Numbered from the stretch's first letter, positions 43,375-55,380 are shown. The stretch: 64,000 nucleotides of DNA from Ditylenchus dipsaci (GCA_004194705.1 SADC01001072.1:62001-126000); one strand, 5' to 3'. The notes: generated by a model from the sequence alone, not told the origin. Numbers and translations are program-made.

Positions 43375-43956
43375 CATACTTGCACGGGCGCCGGCGCCAG
43401 CGCCGGTGTGCGCCCAGAAATTTTTGAAAAAATTAGGGCGCCGGCGCCGGCGCTGGCGCCGGCGCTCGGCGCCGATTTTAATACAGCCCGGCGCCCGGTT
43501 CGGCGCCCGGTGCTTAATTTCAATACAGCCCGGCGCCCGGTTCGGCGCCCGGTGCCTAATTTTTCCACATTTTTCTCTTCTTTTATAACATCTTAGTTTA
43601 AAACAAGCTTTCTCTTTTTGATCGATTTTTTTCTAACTGGTAGTTGAGTCATAGTTGTTTTCTATTCAGCGTTTTTCTTCAATTTTAATAAACTAAATCT
43701 TTTACTAGTATATAATTCACTTATTTAAAGCTCGGCGCCCGGTTCTGCGCCCGGCGCCAATTTTTTGGGATGCCGGCGCCCGGTGCTGCACTCGGCGCCC
43801 ATTTTTCGGGATGCCGGCGCCCGGTGCTGCGCTCGGCGCCCAAAAAAGAGCCGGCGCCGAAGGCGCCGGCGCCCGGTTCTGCGCCCGGCGCCAATTTTTT
43901 GAGATGTCGGCGCCCGGTGGTGCGCCCGGCGCCCATTTTTTTCGCGTGCAACTATG
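43375..43956. mobile_element. hAT-like element with GGCGCCCGGTTC arrays, exact 8-bp TSD
   Basis: Termini CATACTTGCACG and CGTGCAACTATG; GC-rich arrays 43385-43560 and 43730-43935. TSD tatatgag at 43367-43374 and 43957-43964. A half-copy with the same terminus (CATAGTTGCACGC) starts at 45647. Confidence 0.88.
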
Positions 43957-44062
43957 TATATGAGTAGGGGAACATTAAGTGGCGTAAAGCCAGCTTTGAA
44001 AAAAAAATTGACCGAGTATACGTTTTTTTCCCTGGGTTACCAAGGTCAACGATTTTAAAAGG

Positions 44063-44425
44063 GTGTCCAAATACCTTAAAAGATGGATTTTGAACAAAGT
44101 TTTATTAACTGGGGCCTACCGCATAAAGAAACTCTGGTATGCATACATTTTTATGCATCCAGAGTCATTTATAAGAAAGTTATATCTCGTCTCAAAGAAT
44201 GCTCAGCTTTATTGTTTACATCAAATATTTGGTCAGATCCAACAGATGTTTTCATCAGGTTGAATAATATACGTTTTTAGAAGTTTTTATTTACTGTCTA
44301 TTATCTAAGTCTGACAGCTCACGGGATCAATACTGAATGGAAGCGCCAAAAGTTTGTGCTGTGCATGCGTCATCTTCCCGGCAGCCAAAACTCTCAATCT
44401 ATTAGTGTGTATCTATTCATGTGTT
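44063..44425 (+). pseudogene. hAT-family transposase remnant
   Basis: ISRLKECSALLFTSNIWSDP (44188 on) and YLSLTAHGINTEWKRQKFVL (about 44303) followed by CMRHLPGSQNSQSI match the conserved FTTDxWTS...Y.SLTAHyID..W....VL block of hAT transposases. The sequence linking the two halves is short and contains a stop, and the C-terminal dimerisation region is not seen. This is the only hAT protein relic in the window and could once have served the hAT-like MITEs. Confidence 0.7.
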
Positions 44426-45087
44426 TTCAACATTTGAAGTTCTCTCTTAGAAGTCCATTCTCCTCTTCCAAAGCGCTCAAATTCTCACCTTCACGTCACA
44501 TAAGCTTGTTTATCGAGAAAGGTGGACAAGAAGATCAGCAAGTCAGTAACGCAATGATTGAAATGAAGGCTTACAAAGGCGCACAGAAGCGTGAATACCC
44601 TTTTATATGCAAATCGACAATGATAAGACAAGAGTTCGGTGTCACAATCAAACTTTTTACTAGCAAGGAAAATTGCGTTATAACTTATATACTGATTTTG
44701 CATAATTTATCGCAATTATATAATAAACTCTTGTTGTATTTTTTGCCGAAATTTTGTTTTTCCATTTTCTTCTGACCATTTATCTAGAAATGATTTGTAC
44801 GCAGAGCTTTGGATATTTTAATGCTGAAAACAAGGATATCCAACAACTGGATCTTTGAGGAAAAGTCGTAAATTCTCTGTGAAACTTTGATCACTCTGCT
44901 GCAACTTTGGGCACAAATGACAGCTCTGATCACAGTCTGCATTTCAAGATGTTTTTTGCTCTGTTGGAGTTAGAATATACGGGAAATCCACCTGAAAGAA
45001 GTTAAAAATTTAATGATCTGAAATTTCACATTTTCGCAAGTTTCAAATTGCCCGGATCTCCTTACTTTCAATTGTAATTTTGAAAAT
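44426..45087. other. no gene supported
   Basis: Open reading to 44775 continues from the hAT remnant but shows no recognisable hAT motif. The rest is unassigned. Confidence 0.3.
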
Positions 45088-45345
45088 ACCGTAAAATCTC
45101 TAATTTAAGACAACAACCCCCCCCCTCTCCTGGTTAAAAATCATGTTTCAGGCATTGCGTTTTCGACCCACTTTTTGAACACTGCTTTCTTGCAAGTTAC
45201 CACTCATTTCGTAGCCAGTGATATGAGCTAAAGAATAAGGTATAACTTGCCTGAGAAAACTTTTCGAAAAGTGGGTCAAAAACACATTGCCAAAACACGA
45301 TTTTGAATTAGGAAGGGGGATGCTTAAATTAGAGGTTTTACGGTA
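45088..45345. mobile_element. MITE with TACCGTAAAATCTCTAAT termini
   Basis: TACCGTAAAATCTCTAATTT at left; AAATTAGAGGTTTTACGGTA at right. Inner arms: GCATTGCGTTTTCGACCCAC versus its inverse near 45280. Confidence 0.8.
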
Positions 45346-45646
45346 AATTGCATTATGGTGTTCAGCGTGAAGTTCTGCACCACCATCAACAAAAATCACC
45401 ACCCGCTTTTCTAGTGTTAAACTATTAACTATTGAAATATTTTACCAATACATATTCTATCAAGTAAACTCTTTTCATCAATGTCCAAGCATGCTTAAAA
45501 AGGGATAAACTGTTGAAGTATTTATTATTAACACCAGAAAGGCGGATAGTGATTTTTGTTGATTCTGTTCAACCAAAAAGATTTAACTAAAAGCTGAACC
45601 AAGCGCTGAAAAGGGGAACAAAAAAGAGAAGATACATAAGGACCAT

Positions 45647-45812
45647 AGTTGCACGCAAATTTTTTTGGCGCCGGCACCGGCGCCGGGGTTTTCAAAAATG
45701 GGCGCCGGCTATTCTGGAGGCGCCGGAACCGGTGCCAGGTTTTTCAAAAAATCGGCGCCGAACGCATCACGTGGCGCCGGTCATTTTTTTGGCGCCGGAC
45801 GCCGGAAAAATC
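45647..45812. mobile_element. half copy of GCGCC-array hAT-like element
   Basis: CATAGTTGCACGCAAATTTT then GGCGCCGG units; no mirrored terminus on the right. Confidence 0.6.
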
Positions 45813-46784
45813 TAAAAGTGACTAAAAATATTTGTTTCACAAAAAGTTTGTTTTTTCATTATCGATAAGAAAAGTGACATGAATTTATCTTTCTCTTGTT
45901 ATACAAAAACATGGTTATACATTTTCACAATTGTCGATGCGTTAGACTTTTTCCTTCAGCTGTTTGCATTGAAGTAATATACACGTGCAAATCACAGCTG
46001 CTGTGCTTGCACAAATAAACAACATGTCATACGCTAGCATGGCCAGTGATAAGTCAAACCTGTCGTTTTCTAGTCATTTCGAATCACTCCAAAGAGTACA
46101 CATACAGACGAAAGAGAAGTGTCCCTCGCCAATAAAACTTTGCACATGCCACTGCGCGCAAAGAATATGGTTCTTTAAGGAATTAATAACAACCAAACGA
46201 ACAAAATTTTAGCACAGAAAAAAAATTGAGTTTTTTTCGAAAAACGTTGTTCATACAAAAATATGTACAAAAAGTGTGAAAACGGCGTTTATCAGTAAAC
46301 GGTTTATACTGTTCGACAGAGAAAAAGAACTGCACCAGATAATTTTTTAAAATAATCTAAAACCAGGCTTTTGAGCGTTAAGCAAATGTTCAAAAGTATA
46401 TTCCAAAAAGCATCTTGATCTAAATCTTCGATTTTGCTGCATAAACCTCAACTTCTGTCGACCCCGATTTAAACAGGAAGCAGTCAAGAGATTCTGTGAA
46501 AAAGAAAAAAAATTTCGAACCACAGGGGGTGTCATGGTTCTTTGTCAAAATTTGAAAATTTTGAATTGGCGCTTTTTTAATTTTTAAGGGAATAAGGGCT
46601 GTATTAGGAAGGGAAGGGAATAAAAGGGGGCCACTTTCATGACAGAGCATTAAAAGAGTAAATGTTTGTATTTTTCGAGTGTCTTACCATGTTTTTCAAC
46701 TAGGCCGTGGCAAAAAGACACTCTATATCCATTTTATGATCAAGAGTACTTCTCGGAATCACTAAATTTTTCAAATTATGACAA
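45813..46784. other. no gene seen
   Basis: Unassigned AT-rich sequence. Confidence 0.3.
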
Positions 46785-46856
46785 AGCCCGGCGGCGCCAG
46801 GCGGCGCCGCCGGGCTTTTTCAGAAACGGCGCCAGCGCTAGTGGCGTTCTATAGTG
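46785..46856. repeat. GC-rich hairpin, AGCCCGGCGGCGCC
   Basis: AAGCCCGGCGGCGCC and GGCGCCGCCGGGCTT form a tight stem; then GGCGCCAGCGCTAGTGGCG. Likely another GCGCC-type MITE without visible termini. Confidence 0.6.
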
Positions 46857-48121
46857 CCAAATTTTTGTCTGTTTTTTTTCCTTTAGGCGGATTAAAAAGG
46901 TCAATCCCTCGTGATCGATGGATTTTATATATGTCCAAAAACTAAGTGCTGATTGAGGTGTGTTGATGATATGTGGTGCTGTTACCGAAAGAGAATGAGT
47001 ATGTTGTGTTGAAACTAATAGAGTGCCTTTTCGTCATTCTTAAAACTTAATGGTGTGGAACTTTATATGCGCATCGCTTATTGTCGAAAGATCAAGTCCC
47101 TCTGGGGTATTTTGATTTGTTTTTTTTTCACTAAGTTTTCTAACTATAAGGCCAAAATTTATCGAGCAATTGATTGCAACCATCTACAGCACTGCTTTGC
47201 TGTCGGCAACTGCCTCAATCTTGCAATTTTGGCAAATGACCACCAAAATTATAGGAAACTAGCCAAAATGATGCGTACTTAGACTAATATAGCCTGAGCC
47301 TCCGCCAATTTTATTTATTTTCTCACATGTTTAGTAACTTACTGGAGTCAGAACTTCATAGGGAACAAGATAGAAATTTTACACACCAAAATCACTTCAT
47401 AAAAGCAAGGTAGCTAGTGAATGTGGTGAAGAAGCTAGATAGTGAAAAAATGAGTACTATTGAAAGCTAGGATTTCAGTATTATTTAGGAAATGTTTTTT
47501 TCTCGTGATTTCAATTTATATGGTTTTCTACAACTGTATGTTCAAAATGACGGCAAGAAGTCGGGCTACATTTTGAGTGTGAGGTTGAAAAGTACTGGGA
47601 TAGTAGGCGCTACTGGAGTATACCCCCCCCCCACAAATGAAATTTTTTTAAAAGTGTTTCCAAACACTCTATATCGACCTAAAATGGCCTCAGAAACTCA
47701 AAAAAGACATTATTTTTGTGTTCTAGTCAATAAAAAATTGAGTTTTGGGACCACCCAAAAATACCTATTTTGACCATTTTCGAATGGATATAGGGCTGTA
47801 TTGAGGTAGATATGGACGAAAAAAAAGACGAAGGATGTCAAAAAGTGCGATGGTGACTAATTTTTTGCAAGATTTTTAAACTTCAAACCTAATTTTTTAA
47901 GCTATTTTGATAGCAGCTCAATGTTGATGTCATATCACGGCGTAAATAATAGCACCTAAGATACAAATTGAGATGTGGAGGGCTAAATTAGATTGATTGT
48001 AAGTAGTCGAAGTGGTCCATACAAGCTCTACACCGAGTTAATGGTGCTTAGTACCCAGGTAAAAATACTCAGGCAGTAATCGCGATTTATGGTTACTATG
48101 TGATGAAAAACCACTTAGTGG
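46857..48121. other. no gene supported
   Basis: Open stretches at 47055-47282 (SNYKAKIYRAIDCNHLQHCF) and 47492-47773 have no recognised family. Confidence 0.3.
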
Positions 48122-48266
48122 TACAGTCGAACCTGGATATAAGGCCACCTTGAGACGAATGAGTTGGCCAGCAGAGAAACTAGCTATAGTTCACCCTCGA
48201 TATAAAGCCAACAACCTACCCCCCCCCCTCCAGGGGGGTATGCCTAGGTGGAGGTATCTGACTGTG
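48122..48266. mobile_element. pogo-like MITE
   Basis: TACAGTCGAACCTGGATATA at left; GAGGTATCTGACTGTG at right, with CTCGATATAAAGCCAAC internally. Confidence 0.7.
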
Positions 48267-48339
48267 AGTAGATCCAGGTGAAGGGGCACTTACGCACTTC
48301 GAGGGCGCATTTTATAATGATTTAAGAAAAGTATTTAAA

Positions 48340-48745
48340 CATCTCCTAAGGAGAAAGTCGTACATCATCGAGAAGGCGTCCAGCTACAAAGCGCGCTTGA
48401 TGTCTCGATTGCCATCAATCCCTTACTCGAGCTTCTTGCATTTGAAGGCACCTAAAACATACAAGAGAAAAAAAAGCAAAAGACGGCAGAAAATATAACA
48501 AAACTTATCTAATGAAAACACTTCGAGTGGTCAGCTACCAAGTAGAGGCTCAAAAAACGTAAGACGTGCAAACTGTGCACAGAGTAAAAACAGAAAAACG
48601 TACCTACACACACATAGAAATCTCATCGAGATATTCAGCAGGTAAGATTCTTTTCGCTTCATAACTCGTTCTTCTCGACGCTTTTCGCAGAGACCTAAAA
48701 TACACAAGAGAAAAAAGCAAAAGACGGCAAAAATGTGATAGAAAC
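48340..48745 (-). other. possible exons with a duplicated splice-acceptor block
   Basis: On the minus strand, TTGCCGTCTTTTGC...TTTTTCTCTTGT...TTTTAG occurs twice (about 48698-48750 and 48452-48505), each time as a good acceptor followed by an open stretch (CEKRREERVMKRKESYLLNI in the first). This looks like a tandem exon duplication but no protein family is recognised. Confidence 0.3.
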
Positions 48746-49295
48746 TTATCTAATTGGAGGTATCGTATTTATTTATTTGAGCAGAGGCTGTAAATGCATA
48801 ATAATAAATCATAGTCGAAATAGTAATAATAAAAAATCACTAACAGCTTTAGACTCCAACAAGTCCAGCCATTACAGTCAACTGGACGATTCCTATGAGT
48901 ACACCGAGAAAAAAACAAGCGAGAATATGAGCACACCAAAAACATTCAAAATGATTTTAAAAACGATTTTGAAATTCAAATCTCTGGCGTGCCTGGTACC
49001 CGCGAATTTGAAATGCACGAGTTATTCCATCGGCGCGAGCATGCCCCTTGAACAACGGTTGATTGATTGATCAGTCTCAGCCGGTATTTGTAGCGCCAGT
49101 GACCCTTACTTTAATTTTACTTACCTCGCGGCTAACGATTCCAAGAAAGATAAATGGGAATAAAACCACCATCCTATACAAAAAGATGTGAATCTAATGC
49201 AGTTCAATAACCTTGAAAGTCAATAACCAATAACCTCTTTGGAGGTGGGGCCTTATTAGAAGATATACGGTAAGCGCATCAGATTCCAATGCATT

Positions 49296-50012
49296 GCAAT
49301 GAGACAATTGTGTCCGAGTTGTACATAAGGGACAATTGTGTCCGATTTTATATAGCGACTGATTGTGTGCGACTCGCATGGTCCATGTAAAAATCTAATA
49401 ATTTATGTTTCTGTCTACAATGTCATAGGATTTATTGATGTCTAAAGGACGTGTTTGTGCGCATCTCAACTCTAAGTCCTCAAGCCTAAACAATTAAAGA
49501 TGCTCGCATTCACTCACTTACCTTAGGCATAATTTTGAGCAAGGCACTTGACCATAAGTGCATTTAGAGCATGGATCCCATATCTACTTATTGATAAGAA
49601 TTCTACTTATCTCGGCACCCCGAATTATTATTTCGGCACTCTAAAATTATTCGAGAGCTACTGTTCTTTTGTACCGAAAATCTTAGTTTTTTTGAAAATA
49701 TAATCTTTTAAACGAAAAATCTTAGTTTTTGAAAAAATCTACTTATTTAAAAAAATTATTGGATCCCTGATTTAGAGGCTCTTTTTGCCCAACTCCAACG
49801 ACCAAAACATGGTGGAATAGCTAATTTGATTAATGACTTTTGATTTTTATAGATGTTTAGGATACAATCAGTCCTTTTACTGCCGGACATAATTATCCCT
49901 TTCACACTAGCCGCACATAATCGGTCGTCTTATACTAATCGGACTTAGGTGTCCCTTTCATATATCCCGGACACAATCGGCGCCGGACACAAATGACACG
50001 TACCGGACTCTG
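49296..50012. mobile_element. element with GGACACAATCGG arrays
   Basis: 49300-49378 carries GACAATTGTGTCCGA units; 49885-50005 carries the mirror CCGGACACAAT units. Ends are not resolved. Confidence 0.6.
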
Positions 50013-50041
50013 CAATAGCAACTGCATCGTCTGAGTTGAAT

Positions 50042-50560
50042 AGAACAGTCACAGTACCATGAATGGCCACCACGCGGGTTCATCATCTCTTCCAAGCTTC
50101 TTCTGAGGCACCATCAGTGCAAGAGATAAAGACTGAAATAATTAGCTTTTTAATTGAGACAAAGAATAATACAACAGTCACAGTACCATAGATGATCATC
50201 ACGCGGTTTCAGCATCTTGATTCACTGAAGCTTCTCCTGAGGCACCACCTAGAAGAGAGATAGAGAGACTGAAACAATTACATTTTACTTCAGACACAGG
50301 AGAATACAAAGTCACAGTACCATGAGGCCAGCACGCAATTTCAGCATCTTAATTCTCTGAAACTTCTCCTGAAGCACCACCGAGTAAAGAGAAACTGAAA
50401 CAATTACATTCTTTTTTGAGACATAGAAGAATACAATAGTCACAGTACCATGAATGGCCACCACGCGGTTTCAGCATCTTGATTCTCTGAAGCTTTTCCT
50501 GAGGCAAAGCCAAGAAGAAGAGTGAGAGACTGAAACAATTAAATGTTTCATTGAGACAAA
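50042..50560 (-). repeat. four tandem ~130-bp exon-intron-like units
   Basis: Copies begin (plus strand) at GTCACAGTACCAT near 50048, 50177, 50311 and 50439. Read on the minus strand every copy has acceptor (T)TTTCAG, a 74-82 base exon-like block containing CCTCAGGAGAAGCTTCAG, then ATG|GTACTGTGACT as donor, separated by ~53-bp intron-like spacers. The exon lengths and frames vary, so it may be a decayed multi-exon gene. Confidence 0.65.
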
Positions 50561-50655
50561 AAAGATTTTTGATGTTCCATTAGTTTTGATGTTCCATTAG
50601 AGCTACAACGACGAGGACAGTGTGTTTGCGACACAAAATTGAAGCGTTAGTATTA

Positions 50656-50857
50656 CAGTCAAACCTTGATATAACCAACCCTTTATACAACGAAACTCTT
50701 GCTATAACGTAACTCTTGATATAAAGAACATTTTTTGACGCCTATTAGCCAGTGATCACGTTAAACAACTAATAGTGTATCCTCGATACAACGAAACCCT
50801 CAATATAACGAAAATTATAACCGATCAGGGGTTCTTTATATCGAGATTTGACTGTAT
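50656..50857. mobile_element. pogo-like MITE
   Basis: TACAGTCAAACCTTGATATA at left, TATCGAGATTTGACTGTA at right. Confidence 0.8.
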
Positions 50858-50945
50858 TGTAACTACGACTGCGCCATTTTATCTTTGACGCATCGTCTAA
50901 TCGAAGCTTACGGCTTTTTAAAAAATGCTGTCTTTGTGGTTTATC

Positions 50946-51620
50946 GGCTAAGAGACATTTGGCAAAAACGACATTTGCCCAAACCACATTTGGCAAAACA
51001 TACTAAATATTTGGAAACAATTAATGACGGAACCATCTGTCTGTCTGATTCCACTCGTACCATATTCACCGGTCCACCACACCAACTACATCCAATTTAC
51101 ATTCCTAACACGTCTCACACTCCAAGCATCCATCTAGCTACAGATTCTAGTTGCCAAATTCTGGCCAGTTGTTCCAATCAGACCAATGTCAAATTACTGA
51201 ATCTATCAGATTTCGATAAAAAAGACAGAAGCTTGGAAGTCTCGGATTTGAGACTGCCTAATCGACCAATTCACATAGTCAAACCATTGTTTGATTCGGC
51301 AGGTGGGGTTGATGAGAATAAAAAAAGTTTAGTGTATTTTTATTATATGATTGTCTGGGTCTTATTATCAAACGTAATCGCTAGAACCCCTTCTTCTCTT
51401 TCTTATCCTTTATTTAACAAAGCCACAACAAATTAACATTTCAGACATCATCAAAATCCATCTAAACGCCTATCTAGCTATCTTCTTTCTAAATTACTAA
51501 TTAATCAGTGTATCGAATGAACTCCAGCAATTTAACGGTAGCCAAATGTCGTTTTGCCAAATGTCATTTGGCCAAAAGATACGTTTGCCAAATGTCGTTT
51601 TTGCCAAATGTCTCCTAGCC
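50946..51620 (+). mobile_element. MULE-like element with captured exon, copy 2
   Basis: Same termini as 38255 (GGCTAAGAGACATTTGGC and GCCAAATGTCTCCTAGCC), same orientation. Arrays are shorter and the captured segment longer (about 50985-51535), including an apparent intron-like AT-rich stretch ending AACATTTCAG near 51445. Left flank ggtttatc (50938-50945), right flank ttttaaga (51621-51628). Confidence 0.9.
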
Positions 51621-51635
51621 TTTTAAGAAAGGACA

Positions 51636-52262
51636 ACACTTTTTTCTCCGACTAAAACACTTTTTTTTTCCGACTAAATATTTTTTTTCCGACTAATTTC
51701 ATTTCCGACTAAAACACTTTTTTCTCCGACTAAAATACTTTTTTTTTCCGCCTAATTTACTCTTTTTTCCGACTAATTTTGATTCTCGACACGAAATCAA
51801 CCATTTTTAAAAAATTTTGTGTGAAATTCAAGGGTGGGCAAAGACCAGATGGCTGGAGACCCACTCCGGAATGGCCAAAAGGCCAAAATTATTGGTTTTT
51901 TGGGGGTTTGCTAAAGGGGAGTAAACTTTTCGAGAAAAACCGATTGAGCGGATCAGATTTGGGGTCCGATAGGCTTAATCGCTCAGAATTCCAGGTTTAT
52001 GGTGGTTTTAAGTGGTTCAGGGTGGAGTTGTGGGCGATTAAACCGATCGGACCCGAAATCTGATCCGCTCAATCGATTTTTCTCAAAAATTTTACTCTCC
52101 CCTTTAGTAAACCCCCAAAAAACCAATAATTTTGGCCTTTTGGCCATTCTGGAGAGGGTCTCCAGCCATCCGGTTTTTGCCCACCCTTGAATTTCACACA
52201 AAATTTTTTAAAAATGGTTGATTTCGTGTCGAGAATCAAAATTAGTCGGAAAAAAGAGTAAA
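51636..52262. mobile_element. foldback element with TTTTTCCGACTAA arrays
   Basis: Array of TTTTTTCCGACTAAAA units 51645-51780; short mirror ATTAGTCGGAAAAAAG at 52238. The core 51865-52155 (CGATTGAGCGGATCAGATTT and inverse) is homologous to the core of the 2896-4165 element. Confidence 0.8.
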
Positions 52263-52547
52263 GACACCCGATATTAGAGGAAATACGGTAAGTGCCCCTC
52301 ACACTCCCGCGATAAAAAAGTCGCGAGACAAATTTCAACCGGCTTGAAAGGCCGTGATATAACGGCACTTCTTGACAATTGGATAAATCGGAATTTAAAA
52401 AGAATTTGTCTTGCAACACTTTGGAGAATACGACAAAAAGTTTTTTGGAAAATTACATAGTATGTAATAGGTTAGATGTAATATGTATAGATATTATCTT
52501 ACCCATCCATAGTGGTTCTGCTGAATAATTCTTTGTTAAATTTTTTC

Positions 52548-53595
52548 TGGTTCTGTCTGGGTTAATGTCAATTTTGTGCCGCTAATTTTGTGCCGACAGA
52601 TTTTGTGTCACTATAATCTCAAGCTTTCAGGTTATGTGACCTTCAATGGTTCTTCACCATTTTTACTAGTCCAGTAGCCCTCATAATGGAAGCGGCAGTG
52701 AATTCCCCGTGCGGCAAATTCGGGTGGTATTTCTTTTTGGCCATATTATTCTTAAGATCTATTGGTCTTGCGATATTGTGGGGTGCCTCAAAAGGGGTTG
52801 CCAAGATGCAAAAGATAAAGTGTCACAAATGAAGTCAAAACCACCTGAAACCATCCAAAACTACCCCAAGCATTTCAACCACCCGAAACACCCAGGTGTT
52901 GATACTCAGGTAGTGGTCCTCAAGTAGCTGTTCCTGGGTGGTGCTACTTCGGTGGTGGTACTCATGTAGTGGTATTATGGTGCGTCAAGCAAATTGGCCC
53001 ACACACGAATTGGTCTACACTTTGTGAATTCGTGCATTTTGAAAATTTTGTGAGAATTTTAATTTATTAGTCTGAACCAGCCAAACCAAGTGGTCGTCCA
53101 CTTGATTTTTTACGCAATTTTTTCACGTTTTAATGTTCCAAAACCTGTTTTCTGGACTAACTTGGGGCATGCTGAAGATGGTTTGATAATAGTAAAATAG
53201 GGTTTTTACGGTATTTTTTAAGTATTGGGAAATAATTGAATTTACCAAAACTCGATTTTACCACAACTCGAAAAATACATGAGGAAACGGCATTTTACCA
53301 CTGTCAAACCATCTTCAGCATGCCTGAATTAGTCCAGAAAACAGGTTTTGGAACTCGAGAAACATGAAAAAATTGCGTTAAGTGGATGACCACCTGGTCT
53401 AGTTGGTGCATGGATTATCCAATAGAACTGAGGTTGAATTTAAAAAAAAATTTAAATACTAGGAGCTCTTGACAAGACAAAAAAGATAAATTTGAAGTTA
53501 TGGCGGCAAAAAGTTGGTCGGCATAAAATTGGTCGACACAAAATTGTCGACACAAAATTGGCGGAACAAAATTGACGGCACAAAATTGACCGGTA
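52548..53595. mobile_element. element with CAATTTTGTGCCG arrays
   Basis: Left end GGGTTAATGTCAATTTTGTG with GCCGACAGATTTTGTG; right end has five mirror units GGCACAAAATTGAC. Nested within is a palindrome at 53085-53400 (AAGTGGTCGTCCACTTG; CATGCTGAAGATGGTTTGA and inverse). Confidence 0.7.
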
Positions 53596-53715
53596 CCGTT
53601 CCTATCTTTTAAAAATTTGAAGTTGTGTTCAATTGCAATTCTCTGCTGGTGCGTTCATTTCAGGCACAGTCACAGTGGCGCATGAACCCACACCTACAGT
53701 GTGGCTACCCTCTAT

Positions 53716-54492
53716 GGGCCGTATCAAATGAATGAGGTTATATATGGATTTTTATATACTCTTGACATTTCTTTGGTCTTTTTGTGCTTGCTTTTATAAA
53801 TTCCTCAAGCAGTTCTTTTTTGTAAATGATAGTCCGCTCTTCATACTAGCATACACAAGTAAAACAATGCAGGTTGCTAAAAGCAGGTCAAGTTTAGAAA
53901 GACAATGAAAAAATTGAGGTTTTGGGGTATATACCCCCGAAAAATGGTCCATTTTCCAGGTGACGAGAATTTTCAAAGCTGACCGTCAATTGAAGCATAC
54001 CATTATTCTACGCCTCGAAAAACTACTTTGGGCAACAAAAAGCTTCGTAGAGAAATTTCGAGTTTTCGCCCAAAACGCGTTTTACCCATTTTACTTCTGA
54101 AAATCTCAAGGGTAAAATGGGTAAAACGTGTTTTGGGCAAAACCTCGAAATTTTTTTCTACTAAGCTCTTCGGCCTTTTGTTGCCCAATCTAGTTTTTCG
54201 AGGCCTAGAATATAATGGTACGCTTCATTTGACGGTCAGTTTTGAAAATTCTCGTCACCTGGGAAATGGACCAATTTTCGGGGTATGTACACCCAAAACC
54301 TCAATTTTTTTCACTGTCTAGCTCAACTTGGTTTGTTTTTAGCAACCTCCATTGTTTGACTTGTGTATGCTAGTATGAAGAGCGGGCTATCATTTACAAA
54401 AAAGACCTGCTTAATTGATTTAGAAAAGCAAGCATAATAAGGCCAAAGAAATATCAAACCCATACCCTTATTCATTTGATACGGCCCAATGT
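53716..54492. repeat. long palindrome, ~380-bp arms
   Basis: GGGCCGTATCAAATGAATGA at left, mirrored at 54470-54492; arms share ACTAGCATACACAAG, GGTGACGAGAATTTTCAAA and TTTTGGGCAAAACGCG-like stretches; centre near 54100. Divergence of roughly 10% by eye, so not brand-new. Confidence 0.85.
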
Positions 54493-55228
54493 GAGCACAC
54501 ACTTTTAGCACGCTCGAACCGCATTGTTAACAGGAGTGCGGGTGTGATACTATGAGTTATTGTGAACGTGGCTAATGTGAACGTGGCTATCCCAGAGGGT
54601 TCCGTTATATAGAAGTTTGATTCTATAGCCATTATGAAATTTGATTTTCTTTTATTTGTATGAACAACATTCAAATGGAAACAGGTTCATAACTTGCAGC
54701 TGAATTCTGATCATCCATGCATGAGAATTATTACTTCTCTCTGAAATCCACCTATTGCTTAGGGTTGAAGTATCCTTGAGATATATCACCGAATTCTAAA
54801 TATAAATTTTATTCTAGAAGTCGAATTCATGATTAGCGTGGAACAATTTTTGAGCCCATCTTAGAATCGGGTGCGCTTTTCGCCTTGACCCTTTTGTTGC
54901 TTTTTGGCTTATGATTATGCGCAGGGTAGCCCATCATATGTCATAACTGACTTAAACTGTTCGACTGTTTTCCCAACAAAAATATCTAGAAAAACATATT
55001 TAAGTAATTTTCAAGACTGGCCTACTCTACGCCTAGGCACAAGCCAAAAGAACAACAATGAAAGAATACCGTCCCTACGAGATGGCCATCACTAGGAACT
55101 GGTTGACCAGCATAACCCTACTAATTTTAAAAGGTATAATGATAGTGTCATTAAAAGCATAACCAACGCTATAATTAAGAGTGTAAATAGGTGGGAAAAG
55201 ATAGCGGAAAAAAGTATTTTCCAGATAC
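54493..55228. other. no gene seen
   Basis: Unassigned; open stretch 54904-55095 has no recognised product. Confidence 0.3.
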
Positions 55229-55316
55229 AGTCTACTCTCGATAAAACACCACTCTAGATATACCACCGCCGATGGCTTGTCCCGGGAGCGGTGTTATATC
55301 GAGAGTAGACTGTACC
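55229..55316. mobile_element. pogo-like MITE
   Basis: TACAGTCTACTCTCGATAAA / TATCGAGAGTAGACTGTA; it abuts a TACCGTAAAACCTCTAATA end at 55312. Lies just upstream of the next gene. Confidence 0.8.
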
Positions 55317-55380
55317 GTAAAACCTCTAATAATTTGTCACCTATACGAGCCTCTATCTCATTTTGCTCTCTACATCTTCG

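Noticed and set aside
43335..43967. Open frames rich in Ala-Pro or Arg on both strands.
   Set aside because: Derived from the GGCGCCCGGTTC arrays within a hAT-like element with a clear TSD.
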